DNA of 11,301 nucleotides from Albibeggiatoa sp964388965 (GTDB taxonomy: Bacteria; Pseudomonadota; Gammaproteobacteria; Beggiatoales; Beggiatoaceae): NCBI GenBank assembly GCA_964388965.1, contig CAYMCP010000093.1, positions 1 through 11,301 of the forward strand, written 5' to 3'. Within the stretch, counting starts at the first letter, position 1; every line of letters begins with the position of its first letter. The position numbers and the translations under genes were made by a program. Positions 1 to 7,075 of this stretch are shown piece after piece. The notes below the pieces were generated by a model. That model worked only from the letters and a program-made list of their open reading frames with translations. It made no database searches and was not told the origin of the DNA.

Positions 1-742
1 TCTCGGTTAATTCAAACCAATTTAACTTTAAAGCATCATCAGTATCACGCAAAGGAATCTGATTAAAGTAACGGTAACGTTGAGTTATGCGCTGCTTGCC
101 ATTCCAATAGCTTCGCTCAATCTGTGTTACTTTTCCTATACGTTCAAAATCTGCTAGATTTTCATAAACATATTTATGTGAGCTGGGCTTACAAACCAAT
201 ATTAAATTAAATCCTTCCTCTATCGCAGCTTCACAATATGGTTGATGACAAAATAAATCATCGCCCATTAAGGTCACTTTCCATGAAGAATAATCTTTTC
301 CCCACTGTTTTAACCAACGCTTGGAAGCTGCTAACTCACAATCTTGTTTCTCATGCCCATCTTGAGGTTGAATAAATTCTGGCGGTAATGGTATGACCTG
401 CGATTGATTCGGAGAGACTATTACTGGCGTTACTGCTGATGGTACTGTATCCAGTAAATTACGAATTTGGTTGGTACTTGGGATTTTGTGTACTCCAAAT
501 AGACTTGTCGCATTATTTTTCCCATGTTTTTTCTGCATCCGTTCTTGATAATCTAAAAACGAAGGACTTTGAGTGAAAAACACTGAAAATGCACTCAACA
601 CCGCATTCCTCATGCTATATTTTAGGTTGTTTGCTGTCCCTTTTTTACGACTATCTGGCAAATCACTGAATTGACTACTTATCTTTTCTATTAACACATT
701 GAATGATAGAGGCTTGTTTTCTTCTCCAAATGGCATTGACAT
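1..742 (-). pseudogene. DDE transposase gene, internally deleted and cut by the window edge
   Basis: The minus frame is open from an ATG at 742 to the window edge, giving 247 residues and no stop. The N-terminal part has the pattern DLPDSRKKGT, then a helix-rich segment, then a segment ending NQIRNLLDTV. The later part reads VTPVIVSPNQSQVIPLPPEF, QPQDGHEKQDCE, then a GDDLFCHQPYC segment near residue 160 that fits the second catalytic acidic motif, and a VCKPSSHKY segment. From memory of this IS4-like family, roughly 80-100 residues carrying an LDGTxYFSS motif with the first catalytic Asp normally lie between LLDTV and TPVIV. Here the two blocks abut at about residues 100-104 (near 431-442). 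The copy is therefore probably inactive, although the frame is intact. Family identity is fairly sure; the deletion is inferred without an alignment. A weak GAG lies about 9 nt before the start. Confidence 0.75.
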
Positions 743-761
743 ATTAATTTACTCGATTTTT

Positions 762-783
762 ATAGTATCCACTATTATACTAT
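762..783 (-). promoter_or_regulatory. Dyad with a TATAAT box upstream of the transposase
   Basis: The arms ATAGTAT (762-768) and ATACTAT (777-783) form a perfect 7-bp inverted repeat with an 8-base loop. On the minus strand it includes TATAAT (779 down to 774), a perfect -10 sequence about 32 nt before the transposase ATG at 742. No convincing -35 box is seen. The dyad could instead lie in or next to the terminal repeat of the insertion element. Promoter role is inference. Confidence 0.3.
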
Positions 784-791
784 GGTTTTAA

Positions 792-817
792 ATTGAAAAT
801 TGCTGTCTTTTTTCAAT
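792..817. repeat. AT-rich inverted repeat
   Basis: ATTGAAAA (792-799) and TTTTCAAT (810-817) are perfect 8-bp arms around a 10-base loop. It lies about 60 nt past the stop of the small candidate gene at 878-982 and could be a weak terminator for it. The stem has only one G:C pair, so the thermodynamic support is poor. It could equally be chance in AT-rich DNA. Confidence 0.3.
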
Positions 818-877
818 ATTCTTTGCTAATTCAAAATCTTTCAAAGCAGCTTACATTGCTCAACCAAGCAACTCTCT

Positions 878-982
878 TTATCTATCTTTTTCTGCTTTTT
901 TATTTGTTATGAAATAAGTCCCTATAGCAGAAATAACTGATGCAAGCACACCAATAACAACAAGAGCTAGAATATCATTCAT
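878..982 (-). CDS. Candidate small single-span membrane protein (34 aa)
   Basis: An ATG at 982 opens a 34-codon frame ending with TAA at 878-880. The peptide begins MNDILALVVIGVLASVISAI, one hydrophobic stretch of about 20 residues, followed by GTYFITNKKAEKDR, a lysine-rich tail. That is the shape of a small inner-membrane protein with a cytoplasmic basic C-terminus. I do not recognise the family. It does not resemble the N-terminus of NuoN, the gene usually expected after nuoM. The ribosome binding site is weak: the nearest purine-rich stretch is GGTG about 7-10 nt upstream. It lies between the nuoM hairpin and the transposase remnant, on the same strand as both. It may be a genuine small protein or the remnant of a longer gene. 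Confidence 0.35.
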   Translation of the reverse strand: MNDILALVVIGVLASVISAIGTYFITNKKAEKDR

Positions 983-1018
983 GAATACGCACCGTTAAAA
1001 AGTTTACTTTATGGTAGA

Positions 1019-1045
1019 CCCTTAAACTAATTATTAGTCTAAGGG
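1019..1045 (-). terminator. Hairpin downstream of nuoM, possible terminator
   Basis: The two 12-base arms at 1019-1030 and 1034-1045 pair around a 3-base loop, starting 12 nt past the nuoM stop. On the minus-strand RNA all 12 positions pair, with one G-U wobble. On the plus strand the same position would be an A-C mismatch, so the structure fits the nuoM transcript. No U-tract follows directly; a short T5 run comes about 20 nt later. It may be a terminator or a 3'-end stabilising hairpin, and suggests that the nuo transcript ends here without nuoN. Confidence 0.5.
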
Positions 1046-1057
1046 CTTAATCAAACC

Positions 1058-2578
1058 CTACGGAAGCTTAGATACAGAAATATGCTCCAATAAGTTCATC
1101 ACAGTGGCATCCATCACTTCAAAAATCGGTGCTGGATAAATACCAAATACCAACACTGCAACCGCTAAAACACCTAAAATCAAGGTTTCGCGTGCATTCA
1201 AATCTTCCAAGTTTTGCACATTTTCATTGGTCACTTCACCGTACATCACACGTTTAACCATCCATAACGTATACGCTGCACCTAAAATCAAAATCGTTGC
1301 TGCGGTAAAGGCAATCCAGAAACTCGCTTGCGCACTACTAATAATCACTAAAAACTCACCCACGAAACCAGACGTTCCCGGTAAACCAGCGTTCGCCATT
1401 GCAAACAACACAACAAACATCGCAAAACGCGGCATGGTACTCATCACACCACCATAAGCCGAAATCTCACGACTATGCACACGGTCATACAACACACCGA
1501 CACACAAGAATAATGCACCCGAAATAAAACCATGTGAAATCATTTGCATCATGCCGCCCTGCATCGCCATCGAGCCACCCGCTAGTGAATTTGTATTATT
1601 AAAAATCATGAACGAAATGAAAAACCCCAAAGTCGCAAAACCCATGTGTGAAATCGAAGAATACGCAATCAATTTCTTCATATCGGTTTGAATCAAAGCA
1701 ATAAAACTAATGTACACTACCGCAATTAGCGATAAACCAATAATTAACCAATCTAATTCCCGACTTGCATCTGGGGTAATCGGTAAACTAAAACGCAAGA
1801 AACCGTAACCGCCTAACTTCAACATGATTGCTGCTAAAATCACTGAACCGCCCGTAGGTGCTTCAACGTGCGCATCAGGCAACCAAGTGTGTACGGGAAA
1901 CATCGGTACTTTCACGGCGAACGCAGCAAAAAATGCTAAGAAAATCCAAATTTGCGCGGTCATGCCTAAAGTTTGTTTGTGGTAATCCAAAATAGCAAAG
2001 CTGCCAGACACGTTATACAAATAAATTAACGCCACTAACATGAATATAGAGCCTAAAAACGTATACAAGAAAAATTTAATCGTTGCATACACGCGATTAG
2101 GTCCGCCCCACACACCAATAATAATGAACATCGGAATTAACATTGCTTCCCATAATACATAGAAAAACATTGCATCTAATGCGGAGAATACGCCAATCAT
2201 TAAACCTTCCATGATTAAAAATGCAGCCATGTATTGTGAAGCTTTGTTTTTAATCACTTCCCAAGCGGCTAAAATTACTAATATCGTGCTAAAACTTGTC
2301 AAGATAATCAATGGCATAGAGAATCCATCAATACCTAAGTGATAATAAATATTAAAAGCAGGTATCCACTCATAACGCTCGCTAAATTGCATTGTGGCGG
2401 TTGCTGTATCAAAATCGAAATATAATAGTAATGACAACGTAAATGTTACCAAAGATACTATCAATGCAATCCCTTTTGCTATAGTCGAATCGTTCTCATC
2501 GCCAACAGCGAGCACCCAAAAGCCACCAAAGATTGGTAGCCAAAGCAGTAAACTGAGTAATGGTAAATCAGTAAACAT
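1058..2578 (-). CDS. nuoM: NADH-quinone oxidoreductase subunit M
   Basis: NuoM is one of three antiporter-like membrane subunits of complex I; it helps move protons as electrons pass to quinone. The product has 506 residues, usual for the family, and is a string of transmembrane helices. It has the conserved Glu144 (FYVLWEAMLIPMF), Lys223 in a FAVKVPMFPVHTWLPDAHVEAPTGG block (about 220-243), and the IMLKLGGYGF segment with Lys254. The frame stays open upstream to 2704, inside nuoL, but the ATG at 2578 is chosen because MFTDLPLL is the family-like start and AAGGA lies about 9 nt before it. There are 20 bp between the nuoL stop and this start, so the two are co-transcribed. The stop is TAG, followed by a hairpin. 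nuoN, normally next, is absent. Confidence 0.96.
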   Translation of the reverse strand: MFTDLPLLSLLLWLPIFGGFWVLAVGDENDSTIAKGIALIVSLVTFTLSLLLYFDFDTATATMQFSERYEWIPAFNIYYHLGIDGFSMPLIILTSFSTILVILAAWEVIKNKASQYMAAFLIMEGLMIGVFSALDAMFFYVLWEAMLIPMFIIIGVWGGPNRVYATIKFFLYTFLGSIFMLVALIYLYNVSGSFAILDYHKQTLGMTAQIWIFLAFFAAFAVKVPMFPVHTWLPDAHVEAPTGGSVILAAIMLKLGGYGFLRFSLPITPDASRELDWLIIGLSLIAVVYISFIALIQTDMKKLIAYSSISHMGFATLGFFISFMIFNNTNSLAGGSMAMQGGMMQMISHGFISGALFLCVGVLYDRVHSREISAYGGVMSTMPRFAMFVVLFAMANAGLPGTSGFVGEFLVIISSAQASFWIAFTAATILILGAAYTLWMVKRVMYGEVTNENVQNLEDLNARETLILGVLAVAVLVFGIYPAPIFEVMDATVMNLLEHISVSKLP

Positions 2579-2598
2579 CCGTTGTATTCCTTTTTGCC

Positions 2599-4584
2599 TT
2601 AGAGAACAAACACACCAAGCAACACCGCCAAGCCTAAAATCATGGCAAATGCGTAGTGGTACAAGTAACCCGTTTGTAGATGACGTACCACTGAAGCAGT
2701 CCAACCTACTAATTTTGCACTACCATTCACTGCAACACCATCAATCAAGGTTACATCGCCTGCTTTCCACAAGGTGCGACCAATGCCGCGAGAGCCGCCA
2801 GCGAAAAACCATTCATTAAATCTATCAAAACCGTATTTTTGCTCTAACATATAATGTATTGGTTTTAATGTATTAGCAAAAAAGTTGGGAATGGTTCTGA
2901 AAAATGCGGGAATAAATGATAATGGCCAGTACATTAAAATTGCCGCAATCAATCCTGCCATTGCCAACATAAAAGGTAGTTGACTTAAACCGTGTACTGT
3001 AAATGTCCACACGCCATGCCATTCGTGAGCGTGCCCACCATGTGCCACGTGAATCGCATCGCCAAAATAATGACTATATAACATTGGACCAATCGCAATT
3101 GCTCCAATAATCACCGACGGAATCGCCAATAAAATTAATGGTAGAGTAACGACCCAAGGGGTTTCGTGTAAATGCGCTTTAGTGTGTTCATCCATGCGCT
3201 CTTTGCCGTGAAATACTAGGAAAAACATGCGGAAAGAATACAAAGCTGTAATAAATACCCCGAATAATACCGCGTAATAAGCATAATCCGCAGTCCAATT
3301 AAAATGCCCTGACATTTGTGCTGTATGCGCTGCCTCAATGATGGCATCTTTGGAATAAAAACCCGCTAATCCGGGTAAACCGATTAATGCTAATGAGCCA
3401 ATCAGCGAAGTCCAGTAAGTAATCGGCATATATTTTCTTAAACCACCCATTTCACGCATATCCTGTTTATGGTGCAAGGCAATAATAACTGAACCTGCTG
3501 CCAAGAATAATAAGGCTTTGAAAAACGCATGAGTCATTAAGTGGAAAATTGCAGCCCCGTAAGCTGACGCGCCTAAAGCGACTGTCATGTAACCTAACTG
3601 GGATAAGGTCGAATAGGCGACAACTCGTTTAATATCGTTTTGTACTAAGCCTAGTAAGCCCATGAAAAATGCTGTTGTTGCACCAATGAACAAAATAAAG
3701 CTTAGCGCGGTCGTGCTTAATTCATACATCGGCGACATTCTAGCAACCATGAAAATACCTGCTGTCACCATTGTCGCAGCGTGGATTAATGCGGAAATGG
3801 GTGTAGGACCTTCCATTGAATCCGGTAACCAAACATGTAGCGGGAATTGTGCAGATTTACCCATCGCACCAATAAATAGTAAAATACAGATAACTGTCAT
3901 TAATTCCCAACTGTAGCCCGGTATAATCTCGATAGTTTTGCTTGCAAGCTCGTTATGATGCGCTTCAACATAATGAAATACTTCGCCATAATTTAAGCTA
4001 CCAAAGTACATCAACACTAAGGCGATGCCTAATAAAAACCCAAAATCGCCCACTCGATTGACTAGAAAGGCTTTTAAATTAGCATAAACTGCGGTTTCTT
4101 TTTGATACCAAAAACCAATGAGTAGATAAGATACTAAGCCTACCGCTTCCCAACCGAAAAATAATTGCATGAAATTGTTGGACATGACCAGCATTAACAT
4201 TGAGAAGGTAAATAGGGAAATGAAGCTGAAAAAACGATTGTAGCCCTCGTCGTGTTCCATGTAACCTATGGTGTAGATGTGTACCATAAGCGATACAAAG
4301 GTGACGACAACCATCATTGTAGCAGTGAGCTGATCAATTAAAAAACCCACTTCAAGTTGTAAATTACCAATTGCTAGCCATTTGTATAAGGTTTGATTAT
4401 AAATCTCGCCGCCGTCTAATACGATGTATTTGAATACATAAGCCGATAATAAAAACGCGATGCCCACGCCTAAAATGGTGACGCGGTGTGCATTAGCTCG
4501 ACTGACGGGAAATAATCCCGCAATGATAGACCCAATTAAGGGTGCTAGCACAGTGGCTATGTATATGTTTTCCATATTTTGCAT
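2599..4584 (-). CDS. nuoL: NADH-quinone oxidoreductase subunit L
   Basis: NuoL is the distal antiporter-like subunit of complex I and carries the long lateral helix that runs along the membrane arm. The product has 661 residues, slightly longer than the E. coli protein. Visible family marks are FGWEAVGLVSYLL with Glu146, Lys243 in MGKSAQFPLHVWLPDSMEGP, His268 in ALIHAATM, the STLSQLGYM segment, MTHAFFKAL with Lys356, and LPGLAGFYSKDAI with Lys412. These match the Glu and Lys/His chain used for proton transfer in the family. Two ATGs are possible, at 4584 and 4575. The first has GGGA 9 nt upstream while the second would place it 18 nt away, so 4584 is chosen. The gene is separated from nuoK by an 82-bp spacer with nested inverted repeats. 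It appears intact. Confidence 0.96.
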   Translation of the reverse strand: MQNMENIYIATVLAPLIGSIIAGLFPVSRANAHRVTILGVGIAFLLSAYVFKYIVLDGGEIYNQTLYKWLAIGNLQLEVGFLIDQLTATMMVVVTFVSLMVHIYTIGYMEHDEGYNRFFSFISLFTFSMLMLVMSNNFMQLFFGWEAVGLVSYLLIGFWYQKETAVYANLKAFLVNRVGDFGFLLGIALVLMYFGSLNYGEVFHYVEAHHNELASKTIEIIPGYSWELMTVICILLFIGAMGKSAQFPLHVWLPDSMEGPTPISALIHAATMVTAGIFMVARMSPMYELSTTALSFILFIGATTAFFMGLLGLVQNDIKRVVAYSTLSQLGYMTVALGASAYGAAIFHLMTHAFFKALLFLAAGSVIIALHHKQDMREMGGLRKYMPITYWTSLIGSLALIGLPGLAGFYSKDAIIEAAHTAQMSGHFNWTADYAYYAVLFGVFITALYSFRMFFLVFHGKERMDEHTKAHLHETPWVVTLPLILLAIPSVIIGAIAIGPMLYSHYFGDAIHVAHGGHAHEWHGVWTFTVHGLSQLPFMLAMAGLIAAILMYWPLSFIPAFFRTIPNFFANTLKPIHYMLEQKYGFDRFNEWFFAGGSRGIGRTLWKAGDVTLIDGVAVNGSAKLVGWTASVVRHLQTGYLYHYAFAMILGLAVLLGVFVL

Positions 4585-4618
4585 AAATGTTTATCCCAAT
4601 AACTTGAAATCTGTCAAC

Positions 4619-4662
4619 AATTTTCGAGCAAAATAAATTTTGCACTCCTGAAATCGAAAATT
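4619..4662. repeat. Nested inverted repeats in the nuoK-nuoL spacer
   Basis: An outer pair AATTTTCGA (4619-4627) and TCGAAAATT (4654-4662) is perfect over 9 bp. Immediately inside its left arm is a second perfect dyad, GCAAAAT (4628-4634) and ATTTTGC (4637-4643). Together they fill half of the 82-bp spacer between nuoK and nuoL. In RNA they could form one branched or two alternative stems. A role in mRNA processing, stability or differential expression of nuoL/M is possible but is inference; there is no U-tract to make it a strong terminator. Confidence 0.55.
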
Positions 4663-4666
4663 CACT

Positions 4667-4972
4667 TTAGCCTTTCATCGAATCCAAATCTTCAATGTTA
4701 ATCGTGCCACGATTACGGAATAACACAATTAAAATCGCTAAACCAATCGCCGACTCCGCTGCTGCGACGGTTAAAATGAAAAATACGAAAATTTGACCTG
4801 CAATGTCCGCATTAAAGTGCGAAAAAGCAATAAAATTCATATTGACAGACAACAACATTAATTCGATACACATCAAAATGATTAATAGGTTTTTGCGATT
4901 TAAGAACATGCCTGCCATGCTCAAACAGAATAATACCGCGCCTAAAATTAAGAAATCAGATAACACTAACAT
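4667..4972 (-). CDS. nuoK: NADH-quinone oxidoreductase subunit K
   Basis: NuoK is a small three-helix subunit in the middle of the complex I membrane arm, homologous to MrpC. The product has 101 residues, the typical length. The key buried carboxylates are present: Glu37 in LMCIELMLLSVN and Glu73 in TVAAAESAIGLAI, matching the two proton-path glutamates of the family. FLNRKN (23-28) is the usual loop after helix 1. Only 5 bp separate it from the nuoJ stop, and its ribosome binding site AAGGGA overlaps the last codons of nuoJ, so the two are probably translationally coupled. No anomalies seen. Confidence 0.97.
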   Translation of the reverse strand: MLVLSDFLILGAVLFCLSMAGMFLNRKNLLIILMCIELMLLSVNMNFIAFSHFNADIAGQIFVFFILTVAAAESAIGLAILIVLFRNRGTINIEDLDSMKG

Positions 4973-4977
4973 AAGTC

Positions 4978-5583
4978 TTAGTCCCTTGGTTCAGCATCCA
5001 TTTTTACAAGCCGTACACATTCTTCACGTTTTACAAATACTTGTTTTTCTGGCGCAATATATTTATGTTGACGTTTTTCACGCATGGTCAAAGCAATTGC
5101 CGCTACCATTGCCACTAATAAAATCGCAGCCGCTATCTCAAAAGGGTAGATATAGACCGTATATAAAGCCCTACCAAGCACTTCAGTATTTGGTGTTTCT
5201 GAGTTTGCAAATGCTGCAACCGTTTCAGGCGTAGCTAAACCTGCACTGGCATTCCATAACACTAAACCCATTTCGATTAGAATAATGATACCAACTAACG
5301 TGGCAATGGGGAAGTAACGAACAAAACCCTCTCGTACTACAGTGATGTTAATGTCAAGCATCATGACCACAAATAGGAAAAGTACCATTACTGCACCAAC
5401 ATAAACGACAATTAGAGTGATCGCTAAAAACTCAGCATGTAACAACATCCATATTGCTGCGGACGAAAAGAAGGCTAAAACTAAAAATAGTGCAGCGTGA
5501 ACCGGGTTTTTAACAGTAATAACCCTTGTGGCGGCAAAAATTAGGATGGCGGCAAAAAAATAAAAAATGTATTTCTCTATCAT
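4978..5583 (-). CDS. nuoJ: NADH-quinone oxidoreductase subunit J
   Basis: NuoJ is a five-helix membrane subunit of complex I whose third helix holds the pi-bulge that links quinone chemistry to proton pumping. The 201 residues start MIEKYIFYFFAA. They include the conserved VKNPVHAALFLVL segment, HAEFLA with Glu51, and YVGAVMVLFLFVVMML (61-76), the pi-bulge helix signature. The C-terminal part after helix 5 is short and charged. The start at 5583 is the family-like one, but no good ribosome binding site precedes it. A 163-bp spacer separates it from the inserted repeat-protein gene upstream, so J-K-L-M could form its own translational block. It is otherwise a normal nuoJ. Confidence 0.96.
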   Translation of the reverse strand: MIEKYIFYFFAAILIFAATRVITVKNPVHAALFLVLAFFSSAAIWMLLHAEFLAITLIVVYVGAVMVLFLFVVMMLDINITVVREGFVRYFPIATLVGIIILIEMGLVLWNASAGLATPETVAAFANSETPNTEVLGRALYTVYIYPFEIAAAILLVAMVAAIALTMREKRQHKYIAPEKQVFVKREECVRLVKMDAEPRD

Positions 5584-5683
5584 TGTGGTACTTTACACTG
5601 TTAAAATTGAAATAAAACTATCTCGTTTATAAGCTTTTTCCGTCGGAATGCAGTTGAAACGTTTTGTGTCTTGGTAAATTAAG

Positions 5684-5705
5684 GCGACGGTCAAAACCGT
5701 ATCGC
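5684..5705. repeat. Small bulged hairpin between nuoJ and the inserted gene
   Basis: GCG-ACGGT (5684-5691) and ACCGT-AT-CGC (5696-5705) pair around a 4-base loop, as 5 + 3 bp with a 2-base bulge. It is about 40 nt past the stop of the repeat-protein gene on the minus strand. There is no following U-tract, so it does not look like an efficient terminator, and read-through into nuoJ is expected. The rest of the 163-bp spacer holds nothing that I can name. Confidence 0.3.
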
Positions 5706-5746
5706 TACACTGAACACCAGTCACAAGAAGAAGCTTTTATAAGAAA

Positions 5747-6448
5747 TTAAAACGAAAACGTATCACCAACAAAAATGATGATTCTATCCATAAAACCTTC
5801 AATCCGTTCCCGGCGAACCATTTGATTATTCTCGTAAAAACGGCGCGCAATTAAACCACCATCTTTACCATACTCGTAAGTAATCCCGTTTAAATTACCT
5901 TTATCATCAAAAGCTTCGTGTTCAAGCCATTTTTCGCCGGTACGGTAGTAAATTGTCGCTTTCACGGGCAATCCATTTAAAAATTCCCAATCACCTTGTA
6001 AATTACCGTTATTGTGATAGCCTTTTGAATTACCTTCTTTTTTACCGTTAATGTAACGACGTTCCGCTTTTTTCTTACCATTTTGATAATAATCCGTTTC
6101 TAAACCTTCACGTATGCCGTTTACTAGAGATTGCTCGCGGAACAGCTCACCTGTTGGATAGTATTGAATTTCAGTTTCATACTTTTTACCCCCAGTAATT
6201 CTCAACTCATTACTCAATTTACCGTTGCGTAAAAATTCACGCTTAGATTCTAATTTACCGTCTTTATAAACGATTTCAGCTTTTAACTCGCCGGTTTCAT
6301 AATATTCTTTAGTCGTACCGTGCAAACGACCATTCATGCGCGCATATTCAAAATGTATCGCACCATTTGGATAGTAAGCTTTATCCCTTTCCTCTGCTGC
6401 ATAAGCAGAAACACTCAACAATAATAAAATTGTAATTAACCAACGCAT
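5747..6448 (-). CDS. Exported YwqK/MORN-type repeat protein inside the nuo cluster
   Basis: The 233-residue product starts MRWLITILLLLSVSAYA, a clear Sec signal peptide with probable cleavage at AYA/AEE (after residue 17 or 18), so it should act in the periplasm or at the outer envelope. There is no lipobox Cys. The rest is a run of short repeats of about 22-24 residues with the pattern aromatic-aromatic-x-(N/T/D)-G followed by a charged strand: YYPNG (25), YYETG (49), FLRNG (72), YYPTG (96), YYQNG (120), YHNNG (144), YYRTG (167). This is the MORN_2 / 'YwqK family antitoxin' repeat. The antitoxin label for such proteins is a database name; nothing here shows a partner toxin. The start at 6448 is chosen over a TTG at 6472 because AAGGAG lies 7 nt before this ATG and the signal peptide begins there. 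It sits between nuoI and nuoJ and is not a known complex I subunit; its function is unknown. Confidence 0.85.
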   Translation of the reverse strand: MRWLITILLLLSVSAYAAEERDKAYYPNGAIHFEYARMNGRLHGTTKEYYETGELKAEIVYKDGKLESKREFLRNGKLSNELRITGGKKYETEIQYYPTGELFREQSLVNGIREGLETDYYQNGKKKAERRYINGKKEGNSKGYHNNGNLQGDWEFLNGLPVKATIYYRTGEKWLEHEAFDDKGNLNGITYEYGKDGGLIARRFYENNQMVRRERIEGFMDRIIIFVGDTFSF

Positions 6449-6518
6449 AATCATGCTCCTTGAATGAGACAAACATTTACTTAGTTAGACTGACAATCTT
6501 GTGTTTGTAATTCACTGA

Positions 6519-6572
6519 ATACCTTAAAATCAAGAACAGTCCTGAATCTCATTAAATTTCTATACCTTAAAA
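6519..6572. repeat. Direct repeat pair upstream of the repeat-protein gene
   Basis: ATACCTTAAAA occurs at 6519-6529 and again at 6562-6572, in the same orientation and 43 bp apart. Both copies lie in the 127-bp spacer between nuoI and the repeat-protein gene. The inner one is followed on the minus strand by no clear promoter; the best match is TTGATT with a weak TACAAA 18 nt later. It could be a duplicated regulatory site or a scar flanking a past insertion. Confidence 0.35.
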
Positions 6573-6575
6573 GTT

Positions 6576-7064
6576 TTAACGATAAGCGGCATCTTTGGCT
6601 CTATCTTCTGCTAACTGTTGTTCTATTTTATCACCAACAGCTAATAATTTTTCTTTTGTCATCAATAAATCGCCGCGCTGTTCACCGTGATATTCAAAAA
6701 TGGGTGTTTCAACGATAGAATCCACTGGACAAGATTCTTCACAGTAACCACAAAAAATACATTTAGTCAAATCAATATCATAACGTGTAGTGCGTCGCGT
6801 ACCATCTTCACGTTCAGCCAGCTCAATTGTAATAGCTAACGCCGGACATGTTGCCTCACATAGTTTACAAGCAATGCAACGTTCTTCTCCATTGGCATAA
6901 CGTCTTAATGCGTGTTGACCACGAAACCGATGTGATAAAGGCGTTTTTTCTTCTGGATATTGAATACAGATTTTGCGCTCAAAAAAGAAGCGACCAGTTA
7001 AGCGCATCCCTTTGAGTAATTCCCATAAAAATAAACTTTTGACGTAATTAACCGCAGCACTCAT
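6576..7064 (-). CDS. nuoI: NADH-quinone oxidoreductase subunit I (2x[4Fe-4S])
   Basis: NuoI is the 8-iron ferredoxin subunit of the peripheral arm; its clusters N6a and N6b pass electrons towards N2 in NuoB. The product has 162 residues. Two CxxCxxCxxxC motifs are complete: RCIACKLCEATCP and KCIFCGYCEESCP, about 39 residues apart. The N-terminus has an amphipathic membrane-associated segment and the RFRGQHALRRY stretch typical of the family. The frame begins with GTG at 7067, but the ATG at 7064 is preferred since AAGGGG lies 7 nt before it and only 4 nt before the GTG. The gap to the nuoH stop is 11 bp, so the two are coupled. The 127-bp space after it, before the inserted gene, is where the canonical order breaks. 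Confidence 0.96.
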   Translation of the reverse strand: MSAAVNYVKSLFLWELLKGMRLTGRFFFERKICIQYPEEKTPLSHRFRGQHALRRYANGEERCIACKLCEATCPALAITIELAEREDGTRRTTRYDIDLTKCIFCGYCEESCPVDSIVETPIFEYHGEQRGDLLMTKEKLLAVGDKIEQQLAEDRAKDAAYR

Positions 7065-7075
7065 CACAATTCCCC

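Noticed and set aside
2579..2704. N-terminal extension of nuoM into nuoL (42 extra residues)
   Set aside because: The extension is not hydrophobic in the family pattern, overlaps nuoL, and a ribosome binding site sits directly before the ATG at 2578.
5747..6448. Toxin-antitoxin module based on the 'YwqK family antitoxin' name
   Set aside because: No toxin gene is adjacent, and the protein has a signal peptide, which does not fit a cytoplasmic antitoxin.
6449..6472. TTG start 24 bases upstream for the repeat-protein gene
   Set aside because: The strong AAGGAG site lies inside this extension, 7 nt before the ATG at 6448, and the signal peptide begins at that ATG.
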